This document shows positions 27,538 through 35,836 of a DNA stretch of 64,000 nt, piece after piece. The position numbers and the translations under genes are program-made. A model generated the notes under the pieces. That model saw only the letters and a list, made by a program, of their open reading frames with translations, was not told the DNA's origin and did not search any database. Source of the DNA: Nocardioides faecalis (GTDB taxonomy: Bacteria; Actinomycetota; Actinomycetes; Propionibacteriales; Nocardioidaceae). Every line of letters starts with the position of its first letter. The stretch's first letter is position 1. The DNA lies in NCBI RefSeq assembly GCF_018388425.1, contig NZ_CP074406.1, forward strand, positions 3,410,001 to 3,474,000, given 5' to 3'.

Positions 27538-28322
27538 GAGGCCCACCGCTTCCGGCGGCGGTAGTGCTTGACGCTGCGGAAGGACCGTGCCACCTCACCC
27601 TCGGCGCCGAGGCCGAGGTAGAACTCGCGGACGTCGGCGTCCTCGCGCAGCTGCTCCGCGGTCCGGTCCATCACCACCCGGCCGTTCTCCAGCACGTAGC
27701 CGTGGTGCGCGATCGAGAGCGCCATGACGGCGTTCTGCTCGACGAGCAGGATCCCGGTGCCCTGGGCGTTGATCTCCACGATGATGTCGCGGATCTGCTC
27801 GACCACCTTGGGCGCCAGGCCCAGCGAGGGCTCGTCGAGCAGCAGGTAGCGCGGGTCGGACATCAGGGCCCGCCCGATCGCGAGCATCTGCTGCTCCCCG
27901 CCGGACAGCAGGCCGGCGGGGGAGTCGCGGCGCTCGTGCAGCACCGGGAACAGGGTGTGCACCCGCTCCAGGTTGGCCTTGAGGTTGCGCCGGTCCGCAT
28001 GCGCACCGACCCGGAGGTTCTCGTCGGTGGTCAGCTCCTTGAAGACCCGGCGGCCCTCGAGCACGTGCTTGATCCCCCGACGGGCCAGCGCCGAGGCCGC
28101 GAGGTGGCTGATGTCGTCGCCGTCGAGGGTGACCGTCCCCTTGCGGATCTCACCGTCGTGGATGTCCAGCAGCCCGGACAGCGCCCGCAGCAGCGTGGAC
28201 TTGCCGCCGCCGTTGGCGCCGAGCAGGGCGACGACCTGGCCGTCGGGCACCGCCAGGCTGACCCCGCGCAGGGCGAGCACCACGTCGTCGTAGACGACTT
28301 CCAGGTTCTGTACGGCGAGCAA
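27534..28322 (-). CDS. ABC transporter ATPase (LivF-like), first gene of the operon
   Basis: The 262-residue ATPase has Walker A GANGGGKST (35-43), signature LLSGGEQQMLAIGRALM and Walker B YLLLDEPSLGLAP. The start is a rare TTG, supported by GGGAGG 5 nt upstream and by the family opening LAVQNLEVVY. It pairs with the LivG-like ATPase. A Crp-type palindrome lies between its probable -10 and the start codon. Confidence 0.92.
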   Translation of the reverse strand: MLAVQNLEVVYDDVVLALRGVSLAVPDGQVVALLGANGGGKSTLLRALSGLLDIHDGEIRKGTVTLDGDDISHLAASALARRGIKHVLEGRRVFKELTTDENLRVGAHADRRNLKANLERVHTLFPVLHERRDSPAGLLSGGEQQMLAIGRALMSDPRYLLLDEPSLGLAPKVVEQIRDIIVEINAQGTGILLVEQNAVMALSIAHHGYVLENGRVVMDRTAEQLREDADVREFYLGLGAEGEVARSFRSVKHYRRRKRWAS

Positions 28323-28338
28323 CCGCGCCTCCCAAGGC

Positions 28339-28354
28339 TGTGATTCGCGTCACA
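28339..28354. promoter_or_regulatory. Crp-type operator at the head of the ABC/ligase operon
   Basis: TGTGATTCGCGTCACA is an exact match to the TGTGA-N6-TCACA consensus of Crp/GlxR-type regulators. It lies about +3 to +18 from the predicted start of transcription, a position that favours repression. Confidence 0.65.
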
Positions 28355-28363
28355 GTGAGATGG

Positions 28364-28369
28364 AATCTA
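28364..28369 (-). promoter_or_regulatory. -10 element of the ABC/ligase operon
   Basis: TAGATT on the minus strand, 41 nt upstream of the TTG start of the LivF-like gene. The leader contains the palindrome and a Shine-Dalgarno. Confidence 0.45.
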
Positions 28370-28486
28370 GCGGCTCCGGGCGTCGTCGGAGGCGACAACG
28401 CGCGGGTTGGTCCGAAGAGTTGTCCCGCGGCTCCCCGGCGGCCCCCGTGGCCGCGAGCGGCGCCGGCTGGTTGGCTGGGCACCGTC

Positions 28487-28933
28487 ATGTCACCTGAGCC
28501 CGCGACTCCCCGATCCCGCCGCCCGGTGCTCTTCGCAGTCCCGCCGCAGCGCGCGTTCGCCTACCTCGCCGACCCCCGCAACCGGCCCGCGTGGCAGTCC
28601 TCGCTGCGCCGCGTCGAGGACCTGCGGCCCGGCCCGGACGGCGCCCCGTCGGGTGCCGGCGCGACCTGGACCGACGTCACCGCCGTGCCCGGCGTACGGC
28701 CCCGGATGCGCACCGAGCGCAGCGAGGCGCCGCGGCACTGGGCCGAGGTGGGCACCTGGGGTCCGGTGACCGCGCGGCTCACCCTCACCCTGGAGCCGAC
28801 CGAGGGCGGCACGCTGGTGCACGTCGACCTCGCCGTGCGCGCCCCGGGCGTCGGCCGGCTGCTGAGCACCCTGGCCCGCCGCCCGGTGCGCGCCGACCTG
28901 GTCCGGGCCGCCCGGCTCGTGGCCGCCGGCTGA
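28487..28933 (+). CDS. SRPBCC-family (polyketide cyclase/dehydrase-like) protein
   Basis: The 148-residue cytosolic protein has the START/Bet v1 pattern: an N-terminal strand and helix AFAYLADPRNRPAWQSSL, several antiparallel strands, then LTLEPTEGGTLVHVDLAV and a C-terminal helix. The family binds hydrophobic ligands, and the role here is unknown. It stands alone on the plus strand between the ABC operon and purB, converging on purB with a 17-nt gap. The ATG at 28487 lacks a clear Shine-Dalgarno. Confidence 0.7.
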   Translation: MSPEPATPRSRRPVLFAVPPQRAFAYLADPRNRPAWQSSLRRVEDLRPGPDGAPSGAGATWTDVTAVPGVRPRMRTERSEAPRHWAEVGTWGPVTARLTLTLEPTEGGTLVHVDLAVRAPGVGRLLSTLARRPVRADLVRAARLVAAG

Positions 28934-28950
28934 CGCGCGGGGTCAGCGGG

Positions 28951-30387
28951 TCAGAGGATCTCGCCCGGGGCGTAGGCCGCCGCGGCCGGGTGCCGCTCGA
29001 CGAGGACCGCCACCTGCCGGCAGACCGCCTGGGTCTGGGCGACCGCGGCGCCGGTGAAGGTGATCGGCTCGGCGACCAGCGACTGCAGCTGCTCGCTGGT
29101 CAGGCCGAGGCGCTCGTCGGCGGCGAGCTTGGCGAAGACGTCGTTGGTGGCCTGGCCCTGGCGCATCGCCAGCGCGGTGCCGACCGCGGCCTCCTTGATC
29201 GCCTCGTGCGCGGCCTCGCGGCCCACCCCGTTGCGCACCGCGGCCATCAGCACCTTCGTGGTGGCCAGGTAGGGCAGGTACCGGTCGAGCTCGCGCTGGA
29301 TCACCGCCGGGAAGGCGCCGAACTCGTCGAGCACGGTGAGGAAGGTCTGGAACAGCCCGTCGACGGCGAAGAACGCGTCCGGCAGCGCCACCCGTCGTAC
29401 GACGGAGCAGGAGACGTCACCCTCGTTCCACTGGTCGCCGGCGAGCTCGCCCACCATCGACAGGTAGCCGCGGGTGACGACGGCGAGGCCGTTGACCCGC
29501 TCGCACGAGCGGGTGTTCATCTTGTGCGGCATCGCCGAGGAGCCGACCTGGCCCTCCTTGAAGCCCTCGGTGACGATCTCGTTGCCGGCCATCAGCCGGA
29601 TCGTGGTGGCCAGGTTCGACGGGGCGGCGGTCAGCTGCACCAGCGCGGAGAGCACGTCGAAGTCCAGGGAGCGCGGGTAGACCTGGCCGACGCTGGTCAG
29701 CACCCGGTCGAAGCCGAGGTGGCCGGCCACGCGCTGCTCGAGGTCGGCGAGCTTGTCGGCGTCGCCGCCGAGCAGGTCGAGCATGTCCTGGGCGGTGCCC
29801 ATCGGGCCCTTGATGCCGCGCAGCGGGTAGCGCCCGAGCAGCTGCTCGATCCGCTCCACGCCGATGATGAGCTCGTCGGCGACGGTGGCGAACCGCTTGC
29901 CGAGCGTGGTGGCCTGGGCGGCGACGTTGTGGGAGCGGCCGGCCATCACGGTGGTCTCGTGCTCGGCGGCCAGCCGCCCGAGCCGGGCCAGGGCGGCGAT
30001 CGCGCGGTCGCGCATCAGGGTCAGCGACTGCTTGACCTGCAGCTGCTCGACGTTCTCGGTGAGGTCGCGCGAGGTCATCCCCTTGTGGATGTGCTCGTGG
30101 CCGGCGAGGGCCGCGAACTCCTCGATCCGGGCCTTCACGTCGTGGCGGGTGATCCGCTCCCGGGCGGCGATGGAGCCGAGGTCGACCTTGTCGACGACGG
30201 CCTCGTAGGCCTCCACGACACCCTCGGGCACCTCGATACCGAGGTCGCGCTGCGCCTTGAGCACCGCGATCCACAGCTGCCGCTCCAGCACGATCTTGTG
30301 CTCCGGCGACCAGATCTGGGCGAGGTCGGCGGCGGCGTAGCGGGTCGCCAGGACATTCGGCACGGTGCGCGAGACGGTCACGGGCAT
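28951..30387 (-). CDS. purB: adenylosuccinate lyase
   Basis: The 478-residue enzyme acts twice in purine synthesis, on SAICAR and on adenylosuccinate. The superfamily signature is GSSAMPHKMN, and the conserved TSRDLTENVEQLQ and AGRSHNVAAQ segments are in place. The ATG at 30387 precedes SRTVPNVLATRYA, the usual opening. A reading frame continues upstream through repeat DNA but has no homologous sequence. The region upstream carries a six-copy 22-bp array. Confidence 0.95.
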   Translation of the reverse strand: MPVTVSRTVPNVLATRYAAADLAQIWSPEHKIVLERQLWIAVLKAQRDLGIEVPEGVVEAYEAVVDKVDLGSIAARERITRHDVKARIEEFAALAGHEHIHKGMTSRDLTENVEQLQVKQSLTLMRDRAIAALARLGRLAAEHETTVMAGRSHNVAAQATTLGKRFATVADELIIGVERIEQLLGRYPLRGIKGPMGTAQDMLDLLGGDADKLADLEQRVAGHLGFDRVLTSVGQVYPRSLDFDVLSALVQLTAAPSNLATTIRLMAGNEIVTEGFKEGQVGSSAMPHKMNTRSCERVNGLAVVTRGYLSMVGELAGDQWNEGDVSCSVVRRVALPDAFFAVDGLFQTFLTVLDEFGAFPAVIQRELDRYLPYLATTKVLMAAVRNGVGREAAHEAIKEAAVGTALAMRQGQATNDVFAKLAADERLGLTSEQLQSLVAEPITFTGAAVAQTQAVCRQVAVLVERHPAAAAYAPGEIL

Positions 30388-30446
30388 CGATTCTCCCACG
30401 CACCGCACCGGCCACCGAACCGTCGGCGCTGCCGCGGACGGGCACC

Positions 30447-30578
30447 GCCGAGTCGCCCCCTGTGGTTGGCCGAATCGCCCCCTGTGGTGGGCCGAGTCTC
30501 CCCCTGTGGTTGGCCGAATCGCCCGCTGTGGCGGCCCGAGTCGTCGGTTGTGGCCGGCCGAGTCGTCTGTCGTGGCCC
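30447..30578 (-). repeat. 22-bp tandem array upstream of purB
   Basis: Six contiguous 22-bp units of the form GCCGARTCG-CCCCC-TGTGGTTG. The first three or four are the most similar and units 5-6 are diverged. The array occupies most of the gap between purB and the acetyltransferase gene and begins 60 bp upstream of the purB ATG. Twenty-two bp is two helical turns. Confidence 0.85.
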
Positions 30579-30592
30579 TCGGAGCGCGGGCC

Positions 30593-31099
30593 TCAGCCGC
30601 GCGCCGGACGGACCAGGACGAGCCGGCCGTCCTCGTCGCTGCCGCGGATCTCGGTGAACCCGGCCTTGGCGGCGACCCGCATGCCGGCCCGGTTCGTCGG
30701 CGCGACACCGGCACGCACCCGCACACCCTGGGCGTCGACCGGACCCATCAGCGCCAGCAGCGCCTCGGTGGCCATGCCGTAGCCGCGGGCCTGCGGCACC
30801 AGGCCGTAGCCCACCTCGGCCTCGAGCACGCCGTCGTCGGCCGGCTCGGGGGCACCGAAGAAGCCGATCGAGCCGATCACCAGCTCCGCCCCGGATCGGA
30901 CGATGGAGCGCGGACCCCAGGGGTCGCCCTCGCGCCACAGCACCGCGGCGCCGCGGTCGTCCTCACGGGGGAAGTCGGCGTGCCAGTCCGCCAGCCGCTC
31001 GCCGGAGCGGATCGCCGCGACGGTCGCGGCGTCCCACAACACCAGCCGCAGCCGGGCCGTGTGGATCCCCGGCCGCGCGCCGGGAGGCGGGCCGCTCAT
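30593..31099 (-). CDS. GNAT acetyltransferase, RimJ/RimL-like
   Basis: The 168-residue N-acetyltransferase contains TARLRLVLWDAATV at the start and the acetyl-CoA loop VPQARGYGMATEALLAL (Q/R-x-x-G-x-G/A pattern). It also has a strand-helix end typical of ribosomal-protein/amino-group acetyltransferases. The ATG overlaps the stop of the upstream acetyltransferase (ATGA), making it the third gene of a purD operon. The substrate is unknown. Confidence 0.82.
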   Translation of the reverse strand: MSGPPPGARPGIHTARLRLVLWDAATVAAIRSGERLADWHADFPREDDRGAAVLWREGDPWGPRSIVRSGAELVIGSIGFFGAPEPADDGVLEAEVGYGLVPQARGYGMATEALLALMGPVDAQGVRVRAGVAPTNRAGMRVAAKAGFTEIRGSDEDGRLVLVRPARG

Positions 31100-31659
31100 C
31101 GCCCGGCCTCAGGCGTGGGCGCGGGCGTGGGCGGGAGCGGGGGCGCGTCGAGCATCCGCTGCCACCACGCCACGTCGATCCACCGGTCGTGCTTGAGCCC
31201 GACCTCGCGCATGACCCCGACCGGCTCGAAGCCGCACGCCCGGTGCAGTCCCTCGCTGGCCGGGTTCGGCAGCGTGATGCACGCCAGCGCCGTGTGGGTG
31301 CCGCCGGCGGCGAGCCGGGCCAGCAGGTCGTCGTACAGCAGGCGGCCGAGGCCGCGCCCTGTCGCGGCCGGGTCGAGGTAGACGCTCACCTCGCGGGTGT
31401 GGGTGTAGGCACCGCGGGTGCGGTAGGCGGTGGAGTAGGCGTAGCCGAGCACCACGCCGTCCTCCTCGGCCACCACGAAGTGGTCGCCGGGGTGCGCGGA
31501 GGCCAGCATCTGCTGCCACTTCGCCCGCGGCGGCGGCTCGAGGTCGAAGGTCGCGGTGCCTTCGCGCACCTCGGTGGCGTAGATCGCCGCGACCGCGTCG
31601 ATGTCGCCCTCGGTGGCGGGGCGCACGTGTGCCGACCGGCCGGCGGCAGGGGCGCTCAC
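31096..31659 (-). CDS. GNAT acetyltransferase, phosphinothricin acetyltransferase-like
   Basis: The 187-residue protein resembles the PAT/bar family: VRPATEGDIDAVAAIYATEV, then REVSVYLDPAATGRGLGRLL with the acetyl-CoA loop, and LPNPASEGLHRACGFEPVG. Family members acetylate phosphinothricin, methionine sulfone or related amines. It starts with GTG 3 nt after the purD stop and ends in a Pro-rich tail overlapping the next acetyltransferase. Confidence 0.82.
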   Translation of the reverse strand: MSAPAAGRSAHVRPATEGDIDAVAAIYATEVREGTATFDLEPPPRAKWQQMLASAHPGDHFVVAEEDGVVLGYAYSTAYRTRGAYTHTREVSVYLDPAATGRGLGRLLYDDLLARLAAGGTHTALACITLPNPASEGLHRACGFEPVGVMREVGLKHDRWIDVAWWQRMLDAPPLPPTPAPTPEAGR

Positions 31660-31662
31660 GGC

Positions 31663-32982
31663 TCAGCCCTCGGCGAGCGAGGCGCCCTCGACCACGCCGA
31701 GCGGCTCGGCGGCGATGTCCGAGCGACGCTGCAGGCCATCGAAGGAGATCAGGTCGGCGGCGGCGTAGGCGCGAGCCCGGGCGTCGGAGACGTCGTACCC
31801 GACGGCGCGCACAGCGAGCACCCGTCCGCCGGCGGTGACCAGGTGGCGGTGCTCGGCGTCGCCGGGCTCGGGGGCGTCGACGATCGCGGTGCCGGCGTGG
31901 ATGACGTCGACGTCGTTGACGCCGCCCGCGACCCCGACACCGCGGATCACGTCGCCCTTGGAGGAGGACTCGGGGTAGCCGGCGGAGGCGAGCACCACCG
32001 TCACCGAGGCGCCGTCACGGAACCGGGGCGGCTCGACCTCGGCCAGCCGGCCCTGCGCGGCCGCGTGCAGCAGCCCGCCGAGCGGGGAGTCCAGCAGCGC
32101 CAGCACGGGCTGCACGTCGGGGTCGCCGAAGCGGCAGTTGAACTCGATGACCCGCGGGCCGGTCTCGGTCAGCGCCAGGCCGACGTACAGGCAGCCGACG
32201 AACGGCGCGCCGCGGCGGTTCATCTCGTCCAGGGTGGGCTGCACGACACTCTCCATGACCGTCGTGGCCAGGTCGGCGGGTGCCCACGACAGCGGCGAGT
32301 AGGAGCCCATGCCGCCGGTGTTCGGCCCGCGGCCGCCGTCGAAGATCCGCTTGAAGTCCTGCGCCGGCTGCAGCGGGTAGGCGGTGGTGCCGTCGCACAC
32401 CGCGAACAGCGAGACCTCCGGGCCGGCGAGGAACTCCTCGATCACCACACGCCCGCAGGACGCGGCGTGCGCCTTCGCCTCGGCGCGGTCGCGGGTGACC
32501 ACGACGCCCTTGCCCGCGGCGAGCGCGTCGTCCTTGACGACGTACGGCGCCCCGAAGGCGTCCAGCGCGGCGTCGACCTCCTCGGGGGTGGTGCAGGTGA
32601 AGGAGCCGGCCGTGGGCACACCGGCCGCGGCCATCACCTCCTTGGAGAACGCCTTGGAGCCCTCGAGCCGGGCGGCGGCCGCGGAGGGGCCGAAGACCGC
32701 GATGCCGGCCGCGCGCACGGCGTCGGCCACGCCGGCGACCAGCGGCGCCTCGGGACCGATGACGACCAGGTCCGCGCCCACCTCGACCGCCAGCGCGGCG
32801 ACGGCGTCGCCGTCCATCGGGTCGACCTCGTGCAGCGCGGCGACCGCGCCGATGCCCGGGTTGCCGGGGGCGGCATGCACGGCCTTCACGCCCGGGTCGC
32901 GCGACAACGCCAGCGCCAGCGCGTGCTCGCGGCCGCCGGTGCCGATCACGAGACAGGTCAAGGGCTCGGGTGCGTCGCTCAC
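31663..32982 (-). CDS. purD: phosphoribosylamine-glycine ligase
   Basis: The 439-residue ATP-grasp enzyme makes GAR in step 2 of purine synthesis. The N-terminal VIGTGGREHALA motif, the central ATP-grasp region (YVVKDDALAAGKGVVVTRDR) and RFGDPDVQPVL are diagnostic. The start is GTG, with TAGGAT 8 nt upstream. Two acetyltransferase genes follow in the same transcript. Confidence 0.96.
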   Translation of the reverse strand: MSDAPEPLTCLVIGTGGREHALALALSRDPGVKAVHAAPGNPGIGAVAALHEVDPMDGDAVAALAVEVGADLVVIGPEAPLVAGVADAVRAAGIAVFGPSAAAARLEGSKAFSKEVMAAAGVPTAGSFTCTTPEEVDAALDAFGAPYVVKDDALAAGKGVVVTRDRAEAKAHAASCGRVVIEEFLAGPEVSLFAVCDGTTAYPLQPAQDFKRIFDGGRGPNTGGMGSYSPLSWAPADLATTVMESVVQPTLDEMNRRGAPFVGCLYVGLALTETGPRVIEFNCRFGDPDVQPVLALLDSPLGGLLHAAAQGRLAEVEPPRFRDGASVTVVLASAGYPESSSKGDVIRGVGVAGGVNDVDVIHAGTAIVDAPEPGDAEHRHLVTAGGRVLAVRAVGYDVSDARARAYAAADLISFDGLQRRSDIAAEPLGVVEGASLAEG

Positions 32983-32990
32983 AGGCCACG

Positions 32991-32996
32991 ATCCTA
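32991..32996 (-). promoter_or_regulatory. -10 element of purD, leaderless
   Basis: TAGGAT on the minus strand is 8 nt from the purD GTG. Confidence 0.5.
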
Positions 32997-33081
32997 CGGC
33001 GCCGCCGGGGCGCCTGAGCCCCCGGACGGCGGGAGCACGCGCGGCGCATCACCTGCCGGCTCCGGGGGTAGGTGCAAGCCC

Positions 33082-34113
33082 GTGCGTCTCTCCCCGCCGC
33101 TGCACCCTCGCGTCCGCCCTCGCGCGCGCACCGGCCGCGCGCTGCTCGTCGTGCTCGTCGTGCTGCTGCCGCTCGTCGTGGCCGGCTGCGGCAGCGACGT
33201 CGACGAGGACCGGGCCGCGGAGCAGCTGCGCGGTGAGCTGGCGGCACTGCCCGGGGTGGGCGAGGTCGACCTGTCCCAGAGCCGCGACGTCACCGCGGGC
33301 CACCGCAACGACTTCACCGTCGCCGTGTCCCCCGGCCTCGATGCCGAGGCGTTGGCCGACCGGATCGACGACGTGCGCCGACTCGGGCGCGGGGCAGGGC
33401 TCGACGTCTTCGCGATCACGCTGCGGCTGCGCTCGCCCGAGACCCCGCCCAGCGTGGAGCTGGTGGTCGACGAGGAGAGCGTCGACACCGCCCTGGACAC
33501 TGCTGCGGTCGCCGACCTGATGCTGTCCGCCGCGAAGGGTGACCTCGCCGGGCACCTGCACCGCCTCGACCTCACCCCGCTCACCGCGGTCGTGGTGCCG
33601 GCCTCGGACCGTGCGGTGGCGCCGATCCTGGAGTCGGTGGTGCGCCGCGGGTCCGCGAACGTCGTACGACGCTGGCTGGTGCGCTCCGCCGACGGCGCCC
33701 TGGACGACATCGAGATCGACGGCGCACCGCTGGACGCCGGGACCGTGGCGCTGGTGCGCGGGACCGAGCAAGCGCTGGCGGCCCATCCCGACCTCGCCCA
33801 GTTCAGCGAGCTCGCGGTCGGCGAGGACCGGCCGGTGCTCACCGTGCACCTCTCGCACGCCCGCGACGTGTCGCACGCCGACTACGGCCGCGACGACCGG
33901 CCGGAGCTGTGGCCGATGCTCAGGGCGCTGGTGGACGCTGCCCAGGACGCCGGGCCGTCGCTGCTGCGGGTGCGGCGCACCGGCAGCACCGACCCCGGTC
34001 CGGACGCCGAGGGCATCGTGCTGCTCGAGGTCGACGGCACCGAGGTCGCCACGGACCCGCGCTCCCTCGGCTGGGACGAGGCCGCCCGGGCCCATCTCGC
34101 CCGGCGCGGCTGA
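33082..34113 (+). CDS. lipoprotein of unknown function
   Basis: No family was recognised. The 343-residue precursor has a basic n-region, a hydrophobic core (ALLVVLVVLLPLVVAGC) and a lipobox ending at Cys36, followed by an acidic start of the mature chain. The rest looks like two related alpha/beta segments without Cys, enriched in Asp and Arg. It is predicted to be anchored to the outer face of the membrane. TAGGTG lies 7 nt before the GTG, a weak leaderless signal. It is divergent from purD. Confidence 0.75.
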   Translation: MRLSPPLHPRVRPRARTGRALLVVLVVLLPLVVAGCGSDVDEDRAAEQLRGELAALPGVGEVDLSQSRDVTAGHRNDFTVAVSPGLDAEALADRIDDVRRLGRGAGLDVFAITLRLRSPETPPSVELVVDEESVDTALDTAAVADLMLSAAKGDLAGHLHRLDLTPLTAVVVPASDRAVAPILESVVRRGSANVVRRWLVRSADGALDDIEIDGAPLDAGTVALVRGTEQALAAHPDLAQFSELAVGEDRPVLTVHLSHARDVSHADYGRDDRPELWPMLRALVDAAQDAGPSLLRVRRTGSTDPGPDAEGIVLLEVDGTEVATDPRSLGWDEAARAHLARRG

Positions 34114-34140
34114 GCCCCGCCGGGCCCACGCTGTCGGCCA

Positions 34141-34192
34141 GCGCGGTCAGGTCTGCGCGGTCAGGTCTGCGCGGTCAGGTCTGCGCGGTCAG
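34141..34192. repeat. 14-bp tandem repeat across the purA stop codon
   Basis: GCGCGGTCAGGTCT is repeated three times, followed by a fourth partial copy that contains the purA stop. Each copy carries TGACC on the purA strand. Confidence 0.9.
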
Positions 34193-35481
34193 CGCAGCGG
34201 GTGCCGCACGATCGCCTGCTCGCGCTCGGGCCCCACCCCGATGACGGAGATCCGCGAGCCGGAGCGCTCCTCCACGTAGGTGACGTAGTCCTGCGCGGCC
34301 TGCGGCAGGTCGGAGAAGCTGCGGCACCCGGAGATGTCCTCGCTCCAGCCGGGCAGCGTCTCGTAGATCGGCACGGCGTGGTGGAAGTCGGACTGGTTGA
34401 CCGGCATCTCCTCGTGGCGCACGCCGTCGACGTCGTAGGCGACGCAGACCGGGAGCTCCTCGAGGCCGGTGAGGGTGTCGAGCTTGGTGAGCACGAAGTC
34501 GGTGACGCCGTTGATCCGCGCGGCGTAGCGGGCGATGACGGCGTCGTACCAGCCGCAGCGGCGGGGGCGGCCGGTGGTGGTGCCGTACTCCCAGCCCGCC
34601 TTGCGCAGGAACTCGCCCTTGCCCTCGGGGCCATCCAGCAGCTCGGTCGGGAAGGGGCCCTCGCCGACGCGGGTGGTGTAGGCCTTGACGATCGCGATGA
34701 CCTGGTCGATCCGGGTCGGCGGGATGCCGGTGCCCGTGCACGCCCCGGCGGAGATCGCGCTGGAGGACGTCACGAACGGGTAGGTGCCGTGGTCGACGTC
34801 GAGCAGGGTGGCCTGGCCGGCCTCCATCAGCACGACCTCGTCGCGGTCCAGCGCCTCGTTGAGCAGCAGGCTGGTGTCGCAGACGTACGGCGCCAGCCGC
34901 TCGGCGTGGCTGCGCAGCTCGGTGACGGTCTGCTCCACCGACGGCGCGCGGCGGTTGTAGATCTTGGTCAGGATCTGGCTCTTCAGCTCGAGCGCGCCCT
35001 CGACCTTGGCGGTGAGGATCTTCTCGTCGAAGAGGTCCTGGACCCGGATGCCGATCCGGTTCATCTTGTCGGCATACGTGGGGCCGATGCCGCGGCCGGT
35101 GGTGCCGATCTTGCGGCTGCCCAGGAACCGCTCGGTGACCTTGTCCAGGGTGCGGTTGTAGTCGGCGATGACGTGCGCGTTGGCGCTCAGCTTCAGCGAG
35201 GAGGTGTCGATGCCGCGGGCCTCGAGGCCGTCGATCTCGTGGAACAGCACGTCGATGTCGACGACGACGCCGTTGCCGATGACCGGGGTGCAGCCCGGGG
35301 TGAGGATGCCCGAGGGCAGCAGGTGCAGCGCGTACTTCTCGTCGCCGATGACGACGGTGTGTCCCGCGTTGTTGCCGCCGTTGAACTTCACCACGTAGTC
35401 GACCTGGCTGCCCAGGTGGTCGGTGGCCTTGCCCTTGCCCTCGTCGCCCCACTGGGCTCCGACGATCACGATCGCGGGCAT
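34189..35481 (-). CDS. purA: adenylosuccinate synthetase
   Basis: The 430-residue GTP-dependent enzyme commits IMP to AMP. It has the P-loop [11 protein letters not shown] (8-18), the second signature [14 protein letters not shown] with the catalytic Lys, and a typical length. The ATG at 35481 has AAGGAG 6 nt upstream. A terminator-like hairpin lies about 112 bp upstream in the leader direction, and a tandem repeat spans the stop. Confidence 0.97.
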   Translation of the reverse strand: MPAIVIVGAQWGDEGKGKATDHLGSQVDYVVKFNGGNNAGHTVVIGDEKYALHLLPSGILTPGCTPVIGNGVVVDIDVLFHEIDGLEARGIDTSSLKLSANAHVIADYNRTLDKVTERFLGSRKIGTTGRGIGPTYADKMNRIGIRVQDLFDEKILTAKVEGALELKSQILTKIYNRRAPSVEQTVTELRSHAERLAPYVCDTSLLLNEALDRDEVVLMEAGQATLLDVDHGTYPFVTSSSAISAGACTGTGIPPTRIDQVIAIVKAYTTRVGEGPFPTELLDGPEGKGEFLRKAGWEYGTTTGRPRRCGWYDAVIARYAARINGVTDFVLTKLDTLTGLEELPVCVAYDVDGVRHEEMPVNQSDFHHAVPIYETLPGWSEDISGCRSFSDLPQAAQDYVTYVEERSGSRISVIGVGPEREQAIVRHPLR

Positions 35482-35836
35482 GCTTGCTCCTTCGCTACGC
35501 CACGGTGTCCGTCCGCACGGTGTGGAACGGGTGCTCCCGGTCGGCTGCTCAACGCGCCACTGGCCGCCGTCGCCGGCGTCTGACAAGCAAACAGCCCCGG
35601 CAAGACCGGGGCTCTTGCGCACCCACGTTACCAAACCGGGTCCGGTCCGGCCCGTCCCCGCACGGCCCGACCCCGGCCCGGACCCGGCCCGTTCCGGCCG
35701 GGCTGCGGTCCCGGGGCCCGGGGTTACAGACAAGTTGCGGCGTTGTGTAGCGAAAACCCGCAACGGCACCTACGGTCTGGGGACGACCGGGACACCGGCC
35801 GCCTACCACCCCCGAGAGGACCGGACGAGACCGCCC
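35482..35836. other. 355-bp divergent intergenic region, purA / GGDEF gene
   Basis: It contains the hairpin at 35593-35613 and a GC-only low-complexity stretch (about 35635-35725, CCCGG/GGCCC runs). It also holds a dyad GTTGCGG...CCGCAAC with a 16-nt spacer (about 35734-35764) just ahead of the GGDEF gene. No coding frame with family-like sequence was seen. Confidence 0.6.
35593..35613 (-). terminator. terminator-like hairpin upstream of purA
   Basis: On the minus strand AGCCCCGG and CCGGGGCT form an 8-bp stem with a 5-nt loop, followed by TGTTTGCTTG, the nearest thing to a U-tract in this region. It could attenuate purA or block transcription entering purA. Confidence 0.5.

Noticed and set aside
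30447..30578. Possible CRISPR array
   Set aside because: The 22-bp units are directly adjacent without spacers, and no cas genes are present.
31189..33081. Long plus-strand frame running into the lipoprotein gene
   Set aside because: It is antisense to purD and an acetyltransferase; the signal peptide and lipobox show that the real protein begins near 33082.
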